From positions 2,728,001 to 2,792,000 of the forward strand of contig NZ_OZ245754.1 in NCBI RefSeq assembly GCF_965227365.1: DNA of 64,000 nucleotides, given 5' to 3'. The stretch comes from Hwanghaeella sp965227365 (GTDB taxonomy: Bacteria; Pseudomonadota; Alphaproteobacteria; UBA8366; Aestuariispiraceae). Every line of letters begins with the position of its first letter. Positions within the stretch are counted from its first letter, which is position 1. Both the position numbers and the translations under genes were made by a program. Below the pieces are notes generated by a model. That model made no database searches. It was not told where the DNA came from and saw only the letters and a program-made list of their open reading frames with translations. Shown piece after piece: positions 58,614-64,000 of this stretch.

Positions 58614-59999
58614 TCATCCCGCCCGCCTGGCTACATCCAATCCCGCCAGTCGTCCGAGCGTTACGGCCGTCAGCAATCCATTGCCGGACAGGTAACCGCT
58701 GACATCCGGGCCGGATACGCCACAGGCAGCTCCCCCTCCCGCATAGATGTTGGGCAGTGGGGCGTCGCTGCCGGCTTTAAGCACCCGGGCCGCCCCATCG
58801 ACACGCAGCCCACCCTGTGTGTGGAAGAGCGCGCCCGAAACCTTCACGGCATGGAACGGCGCCTCCAATCCGGGTTTCGACAAAAAATCCCGCCCGAACC
58901 GGTCGATACCGCTCTCATGGGTTTCGGCGATGGCAGCCGAGAGAGCTACAGCATCGACCCCAATCCGACGCGCCAGTTCCGCCGCACTTTCGGCGTTCAC
59001 CACGGCGCCTTGCGCGACCGCGTTGCGGTAATCTTCGAATTCAAGACCGAGTTTGTGAATGCGTGCATCGTAGACATCCCAAACGACGCGGCCCGGCTGC
59101 GCCAACACGGCAACGCTCTGCTCGGAATACCCCTGGTGTTCGTTGGAAAACCGGACCCCATCCGTGTTCACCTGGATGCCGCCTTCCATCATCAGCGCCC
59201 AAGTAATCAGGATGCCATGCGGTTGGGCGACAGAGCCGTGCCCCTGATACGCGGTCATATGTTTTGTCTGCCCGCCTAAAGCGAGGCCCCACTGCACCGC
59301 GTCGCCCTGGTTTCCGACATGGCCGAAGTATTCCGCATCGGCCATGTCCGGGACATGCTCGGCGACCATCGCCTTGTTGCCGCCGAAACCATTGCAAGCC
59401 AGGATCAGATAATTGCAGCCGATATCCTCGACCGCGCCGTCGGGTCGTGTGATGCGCACGCCATGAACGCACCCCTCGCCGTCGGCGAAGAGGTCCGTGA
59501 CCTGCGCTTCCGTCACGATGTCCACGCCAAGGCGTCCCGCAGCGGAGAGAAGCATGCCCATCAGCGCTTCACCGGTTCGGTTCGGCGGCGCATGCATGCG
59601 CTCCACACTATGCCCAGGGTAAAGAAACCCCGTCACCAAAGGCAGGTCTATTTCCGGCAGACCGTCGAGCCAATCGACGGTCTGGCCCGCCGCGCCAGTC
59701 ACCGCTTTGGTGATGACCGGGTCGGCCCTGCCTTTGGCCTTTGTCTGTATGTCTTGCGCCATTAGGTCCGGCGTATCCGAGACACCGGCCTGTTGCTGCC
59801 GCACCGTGCCCGCCGCCGGTATCATCCCCGAGGAAAGTGCCGTCGAACCGCTGGGCGAGGCATCGCGTTCGAGAACGAGTACATCCAGCCCCGCTTCCCT
59901 GACTGTCAGTGCCGCGGTCAAACCGCAAGCCCCCGCCCCTATGATCACAACCGGTGCGGCGACTGCGAAAGTGGCTTCCTCTGGCGCTAGAATGGTCAT
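58614..59999 (-). CDS. FAD-dependent oxidoreductase, fumarate reductase/3-ketosteroid dehydrogenase-like
   Basis: From ATG 59999 the 461-residue protein has FAD-binding VVIIGAGACGLTAAL and a fumarate reductase/flavocytochrome c-like core (TRPDGAVEDIGCNYLILACNGFGGN, YAGGGAACGVSG). No haem or covalent-flavin His motif is seen. It may reduce or oxidise an unsaturated acid. It follows the isochorismatase-like gene by 2 bp in the hydantoinase operon. Confidence 0.85.
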   Translation of the reverse strand: MTILAPEEATFAVAAPVVIIGAGACGLTAALTVREAGLDVLVLERDASPSGSTALSSGMIPAAGTVRQQQAGVSDTPDLMAQDIQTKAKGRADPVITKAVTGAAGQTVDWLDGLPEIDLPLVTGFLYPGHSVERMHAPPNRTGEALMGMLLSAAGRLGVDIVTEAQVTDLFADGEGCVHGVRITRPDGAVEDIGCNYLILACNGFGGNKAMVAEHVPDMADAEYFGHVGNQGDAVQWGLALGGQTKHMTAYQGHGSVAQPHGILITWALMMEGGIQVNTDGVRFSNEHQGYSEQSVAVLAQPGRVVWDVYDARIHKLGLEFEDYRNAVAQGAVVNAESAAELARRIGVDAVALSAAIAETHESGIDRFGRDFLSKPGLEAPFHAVKVSGALFHTQGGLRVDGAARVLKAGSDAPLPNIYAGGGAACGVSGPDVSGYLSGNGLLTAVTLGRLAGLDVARRAG

Positions 60000-60001
60000 G
60001 G

Positions 60002-60607
60002 CTATGCGTTGAGGTCCGACAGGACCTGCCCAACCGTGGAAATTTCCGCAACGCTTCGAAGGGCATCGATATTGGTGTCGTGAACCGCGGCATCGAAGGC
60101 GGCACATCCATCAGAAAGGACCGTAACGTGGAAGTCACGGACATGCGCATCACGGACCGTCGAGGCCACGCCGCCATTCGTTACGATGCCACCGACGACC
60201 AGACTGTCGATCCCGGCCTTGCGCAACACCCATTCCAGGCGGCTCATGTAGAAGGCGGAGAAGGCAACCTTTTCGACCTGAATATCGGCCAGGCCAAGCT
60301 CATCAAGCAGCCCCTGGCCCCAGCCGCCCGGAAGGAAATCCCCTTTGCGCAGGAACGGACGCAGGCGCTTGAGGTGGTCGGAAATCATCGGTTCGCCTCC
60401 TTTGCCTGGCACGAGCGTGAAATGGGTCGAGACCACCCAACCGCCCGCATTCCGGAAGGCATCGGCCAGCGGCGCCAGTCGTGCCGGCAGGGCCGCGATT
60501 GCATCCGAATTTGCGCCGCCGCGCGCATAGGCACCATTGGGATGAATGAAATCGTTCTGCAGATCCACCAGCAGCAGGGCGGTCTTTTCAATGGCACTGG
60601 CGTCCAT
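60002..60607 (-). CDS. Isochorismatase-like cysteine-hydrolase family protein lacking the Cys
   Basis: ATG 60607 has GGAGG five bases upstream, giving 201 residues. The family Asp (LLVDLQNDF) and Lys (VEKVAFSAFY) are present, but the nucleophile position, usually TNxCV, reads TNGGV (Gly146). It therefore cannot be a standard amidase and may act like EntB-type isochorismatases, which lack Cys. In context one expects an amidohydrolase such as N-carbamoylsarcosine or maleamate hydrolase. Its stop is 2 bp from the flavoprotein start. Confidence 0.82.
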   Translation of the reverse strand: MDASAIEKTALLLVDLQNDFIHPNGAYARGGANSDAIAALPARLAPLADAFRNAGGWVVSTHFTLVPGKGGEPMISDHLKRLRPFLRKGDFLPGGWGQGLLDELGLADIQVEKVAFSAFYMSRLEWVLRKAGIDSLVVGGIVTNGGVASTVRDAHVRDFHVTVLSDGCAAFDAAVHDTNIDALRSVAEISTVGQVLSDLNA

Positions 60608-60624
60608 GCCTGCCTCCCTCGGCA

Positions 60625-62691
60625 CTATTGCCGTTCGATGATCAGGTTTCCATATCTATCAACCGAGCCCGCGAGATCCGCATCGACGAAGATCGTGGTA
60701 TCCGCCTGCTCCAGCAGGGCCGGTCCTTCAAACCGGGCGCCTAGAGGCAACGCCATCCGGTCATAGATCGTCGTATCCTGCCAACCGCCCTCCTGCCAAA
60801 CGCTCCGCGTTCCCAACACCGCGTCTTCAACCTGTCCCTCCGCCGACGGCGCCAGCAGAGCGAGATCGAATTTTGGACGCCGCCCTACCACGGCAACGCG
60901 CAAGTTCATGACCTGCATCGGAATACCATCCAGCAGGCGGCCGAAAGCCGCTTTGTAAGCGTCTTCGAAGGATGTCTTGATCAAATCGCGGGAGAGCCCC
61001 GTTCCGTCACGCCCGACCGTCAACGCCACAGGAACGGTGACAGTATGGGTCTGCCCCACATAGAGCATGTCGAATTCGACAATATGGTCGATCCGCTCAA
61101 AGCCGACCCCAGCCTCGCCCAACATTGTTTCGCTGTGACGAACGATTTCCAGGATTTGCGCGTCGACGGTTTCCACCGACAGAGCATCGAGGCGCGTATT
61201 CACAGTCTGCACCCGGTCGTGGCGCATATCGGCAATGACGCAGCCGAGCGCGCTCGTCACGCCCGGGTAGCGCGGCACCAGCGCGCTGGCCAACCCGACC
61301 TCCTTGATCAGCGCGCCCGCATGCAGCGATCCGCCGCCGCCGAAGGGCATGGCTGAGAAGCGCTTCGGGTCGTGGCCCCGTTCGATGGAAACAAGCCGGA
61401 TCGCCCCCGCCATGCGCGCATTGGCGACTCTAACAATGGCTTCCGCCGCCTCCATGGTGTCGAGCCCGAGCGGCTTGGCGATATGCTTTTCGATCGCCTG
61501 TTTCGCGGCTTCCACGTCAAGGCGCGACAGCTTGCCGCCGATCGGGCGGTCCGCGTTGATCCGTCCCATGACGACATTTGCATCGGTCACGGTCGGCCGG
61601 TCGTTCCCCAACCCGTAACATACCGGCCCCGGATCAGAACCAGCACTTTCCGGTCCGACCTGCAGCAATCCGCCGCGATCAACCCAAGCAATCGATCCAC
61701 CGCCCGCCCCGATGGTCGTAATCTCAATCATCGGGGTGCGAACGATCATGCCAAAATCGATACTGGTCTGGGCCGCCAGCGCGCTCTGCCCGTCCGCCAC
61801 CAGGGAAACGTCGAAACTTGTGCCGCCCATATCGCAGGTGATGACATTCGGGAAACCGGCGCTTTCGGCAATATACCCGGCAGCGATCACACCGGCGGCC
61901 GGGCCGGACAGGGCTGTACGGACCGGCAGTGCGCGCGCCGTGGCGACGGACATGACCCCGCCATTCGATTGCACGATCAACACTTCACCACCGAACCCGC
62001 CTTCCCGCAGACCGGATTCCAGACGCTCCAGATAGGATCCGACCAGCGGCTGCAGATAGGCGTTCAGCGATGCAGTGGACCCGCGTTCGAATTCGCGGAT
62101 TTCCGGCAGGATCTCGCTCGCAACGGAGATATGCTCGTTTGGCCAGACCTGTTTCGCTGCTTCCAGCGCTTTTCTCTCGTTTTCAGGATTGGCATAGCCG
62201 TTGATGAAAAAGATGCACAGTGCTTGCGCGCCGCGCTCCAGCAAGGTCTGCGCTGCTTCGCGGACCTGTTCCGGGTCCAAGCTCTCCACAACCGTCCCAT
62301 CGGCCAGAACGCGCTCGTCGACTTCCAACCGCAGATCCCGCGGCACAATGGGATCGAAATGTCCCCATAGCCCCCATGTCTTCGGCCGGTCCCGGCGGCG
62401 CATTTCCAACACGTCGCGAAACCCGAGAGTCGTGATCAAGCCGGTGCGGACGCCCTTGCGTTCCAACAAGGCATTCGTCCCGACAGTCGTACCGTGCACG
62501 ATTGTTCCGACCTGTCCCAAATCGGGAATTCGGCTGGTAATGCCTTCGCGAATGCCGATCGATTGATCGCCCCGTGTCGAAGGAACCTTGGCGACATCGC
62601 AGGTGCCATCGGCCTCGTTCAGGAAGAAAACATCGGTAAAGGTGCCGCCGACATCAACGCCGACAATGATGCGGTTGGACGGGTTACTCAT
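60625..62691 (-). CDS. hyuA: Hydantoinase/oxoprolinase subunit A
   Basis: The 688-residue ATPase-like subunit has an actin/acetone carboxylase-type N terminus (VGVDVGGTFTDVFFL), the GGTSFDVSL loop and a hydantoinase/5-oxoprolinase C-terminal domain. With HyuB it hydrolyses cyclic amides (N-methylhydantoin, 5-oxoproline) using ATP. It overlaps hyuB by 4 bp. The substrate is not determined. Confidence 0.92.
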   Translation of the reverse strand: MSNPSNRIIVGVDVGGTFTDVFFLNEADGTCDVAKVPSTRGDQSIGIREGITSRIPDLGQVGTIVHGTTVGTNALLERKGVRTGLITTLGFRDVLEMRRRDRPKTWGLWGHFDPIVPRDLRLEVDERVLADGTVVESLDPEQVREAAQTLLERGAQALCIFFINGYANPENERKALEAAKQVWPNEHISVASEILPEIREFERGSTASLNAYLQPLVGSYLERLESGLREGGFGGEVLIVQSNGGVMSVATARALPVRTALSGPAAGVIAAGYIAESAGFPNVITCDMGGTSFDVSLVADGQSALAAQTSIDFGMIVRTPMIEITTIGAGGGSIAWVDRGGLLQVGPESAGSDPGPVCYGLGNDRPTVTDANVVMGRINADRPIGGKLSRLDVEAAKQAIEKHIAKPLGLDTMEAAEAIVRVANARMAGAIRLVSIERGHDPKRFSAMPFGGGGSLHAGALIKEVGLASALVPRYPGVTSALGCVIADMRHDRVQTVNTRLDALSVETVDAQILEIVRHSETMLGEAGVGFERIDHIVEFDMLYVGQTHTVTVPVALTVGRDGTGLSRDLIKTSFEDAYKAAFGRLLDGIPMQVMNLRVAVVGRRPKFDLALLAPSAEGQVEDAVLGTRSVWQEGGWQDTTIYDRMALPLGARFEGPALLEQADTTIFVDADLAGSVDRYGNLIIERQ

Positions 62692-64000
62692 TGATTCCCA
62701 ATCTCCTGTCGCAGGATGATCGTCCCCGCCGTATCGAGATTTCCGATTTGGTCGACGATGCAGGCATAGCGATCGCGTGCCGCCTCGCTGCTCACATAGC
62801 CGAGACGCACATCCTCCGCGACCCGTTCAGGATCCCGTTCGGTCGGATTGCCGTATCCACCGCCCCCCGGTGTTTCCAGCCGCACCTTTTGTCCTTGTCT
62901 CAACTTGATCCCCACCATTTTGGAGATCATCGGCGGTTCGTGGCGACCGTCGTCCTGCTCGTAGGTGAAACGGTTGAAGGCGGCCTGTTCACCGCCGAGA
63001 ACCCCGGGCGGCGCATATTTGCCGCGTTCCCCGAACAGAAAGACATCCGCTTGTTTCTCAAGCAATTTGATCTCATAGATCGCTCCATTCCCGCCGCGTT
63101 GCGTGCCGGGCCCGCCGCTATCCGGCCGCAGGGCCCATTGTGTAAACTGGACCGGATAGGCCGCTTCCAGGATCTCGAGCGGCGGGATCGTCGCGGTGGA
63201 GATCGGCGCATTGCCGTGGTTGAGGCCATCGCCTTCGGGATTGCCGCCATGACCGCCGCCAAAGAAGGAAAACATCACCCAACGCCGGCCGTCAGCGCGA
63301 TGTCCCGCGAGAGACAAGGCATTGATCGTGCCATAGGCGCAGCCATTCACCATGTCGGGCGCGGCCTGGGACAAGGCGACGAATATGACGTCGATCACGC
63401 GCAGAATGGTTTCCGTATAACCGCCGACCGGCTTCGGCGCACCGACACTGAGCAGGCTCTGTTCCGGAATATTGAAATCGATCGGCTCCAATACACCGGC
63501 ATTCGCGGGAACGTCGCGGAAGACATGTTTCAAGGCCACATAGCACGAGGCGATCGCGGTTGACCGTGAGATATTAACCGGGCCGGCGCAAGCGTCGGAC
63601 GTTCGGGCAAAATCCAACATCATCCGGTCGCCGTCGATCTTGATGTCCAGCCCGATCCGCAACGGGGTATCGGTTATGCCGTCATTGTCCAGGAAATCAT
63701 CGGCGGAATAGGTGCCGTCCGGCAGATCGGCGATGAAGCTTCGCATCAACTGCCCCGCCCGCGCCTTCAACTCGGCCAATCCGCTTGCCACCGTCTCGGC
63801 GCCGTAGTCGTCCAGCAAGGCGTTCAAACGCTGCTCACCGAGTTCAAGGGCATTGATCTGTCCGTTCAAGTCGCCGTACAGGCTGCCCGGGAGGCGGGAA
63901 TTGGATTTCAGGATCTCGACGATATCCGGGCGAAACTCACCCTTGTCGTAAAGCTTCACCGGGGGGATCAGCATCCCTTCCTGAAAACATTCGGTGGCGA
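62688..64000 (-). CDS. hyuB: Hydantoinase/oxoprolinase subunit B (partial, 5' end beyond the window)
   Basis: About 437 C-terminal residues are present and the frame is open to the right edge: bases 63975-64000 encode ATECFQEG before LIPPVKLYDKG, a conserved early HyuB segment. Full HyuB is about 550 residues, so roughly 100 N-terminal residues are missing. HPDSGGPGTQRGGNG-like (seen as RPDSGGPGTQRGGNGA) and TPGGGGYGNPTERDP are present. It pairs with HyuA for ATP-driven cyclic amide hydrolysis. Confidence 0.92.
   Translation of the reverse strand, partial: ATECFQEGMLIPPVKLYDKGEFRPDIVEILKSNSRLPGSLYGDLNGQINALELGEQRLNALLDDYGAETVASGLAELKARAGQLMRSFIADLPDGTYSADDFLDNDGITDTPLRIGLDIKIDGDRMMLDFARTSDACAGPVNISRSTAIASCYVALKHVFRDVPANAGVLEPIDFNIPEQSLLSVGAPKPVGGYTETILRVIDVIFVALSQAAPDMVNGCAYGTINALSLAGHRADGRRWVMFSFFGGGHGGNPEGDGLNHGNAPISTATIPPLEILEAAYPVQFTQWALRPDSGGPGTQRGGNGAIYEIKLLEKQADVFLFGERGKYAPPGVLGGEQAAFNRFTYEQDDGRHEPPMISKMVGIKLRQGQKVRLETPGGGGYGNPTERDPERVAEDVRLGYVSSEAARDRYACIVDQIGNLDTAGTIILRQEIGNQ

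Noticed and set aside
1..64000. CRISPR arrays, tRNA or rRNA genes, insertion sequences or prophage genes
   Set aside because: No direct-repeat array, cloverleaf, transposase or integrase signature was seen on either strand by eye; a dedicated RNA search could still find small RNAs.

Overview
The window is about 60% G+C, densely packed and reads as chromosome of a free-living alphaproteobacterium, most likely a marine Rhodospirillales-type organism. The inference rests on gene content: an alphaproteobacterial three-subunit formate dehydrogenase with DUF3305/DUF3306/TorD/TAT accessory genes, DUF2336, ChpZ-like CheZ, DUF6352/DUF6494/DUF6505, a Cys-type intracellular PHB depolymerase and a CysNC fusion. 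No tRNA, rRNA, CRISPR array, transposase or integrase was seen.

Region 1 (1-713): 5' part of an exopolysaccharide-initiating glycosyltransferase, cut by the left edge. Region 2 (940-28803): a large formate dehydrogenase (FDH) island. On the minus strand are DUF3305, DUF3306, a TorD chaperone, a small TAT protein, FdhA (Tat-exported, Cys-ligated Mo/W enzyme), FdhB (Fe-S), the cytochrome b gamma subunit, a seven-bladed WD40 protein fused to cytochrome c, an HtrA-like protease and a monohaem cytochrome. On the plus strand are a tungstate importer (tupBCA), a DNA-binding/periplasmic-binding-fold regulator facing it, and an operon of a degenerate biotin-ligase-like protein, DUF6505, DUF6352, DUF6494, an SCP2-like protein and an alpha/beta hydrolase. 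These are followed by a FecBCD-type importer, then (minus) a poly-[4Fe-4S] protein, a small unknown protein and a sigma-54-type activator whose ATPase motifs are eroded. The promoter regions of the DUF3305-led FDH operon and of the small-protein/polyferredoxin operon share an inverted repeat, ATTGGT-N3-ACCAAT, suggesting one regulon. A secreted VPLPA-CTERM protein sits inside the island.

Region 3 (28804-36428): signalling: an OmpR-type regulator, a DUF2336 protein, an orphan Hpt protein, SerA, a CheZ-type phosphatase and two overlapping cyclic-nucleotide-binding proteins. Region 4 (36449-43309): a HTH regulator with a cytosolic PhnD-like protein, divergent from a membrane desaturase; then GNAT, an enolase-superfamily enzyme, tandem NUDIX hydrolases and cysteine synthase. 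Region 5 (43417-51000): AlaX, mercaptopyruvate sulfurtransferase, a double GNAT protein, an L-2-hydroxyglutarate-oxidase-like flavoprotein, cystathionine beta-lyase and modABC. Region 6 (51011-58610): a class III cyclase, a two-subunit TPP decarboxylase with an SDR, PHB depolymerase and cysD-cysNC. Region 7 (58614-64000): a minus-strand hydantoinase/oxoprolinase operon (hyuB partial, hyuA) with an isochorismatase-like protein lacking the catalytic Cys and a flavoprotein.

Taken together, two oxyanion importers (tup for tungstate, mod for molybdate) flank a periplasmic formate-oxidising complex and its maturation genes, alongside sulfur assimilation genes. The best candidate for an under-described system is the FDH island: its DUF operon, degenerate ligase, polyferredoxin and degenerate activator have no assigned mechanism.
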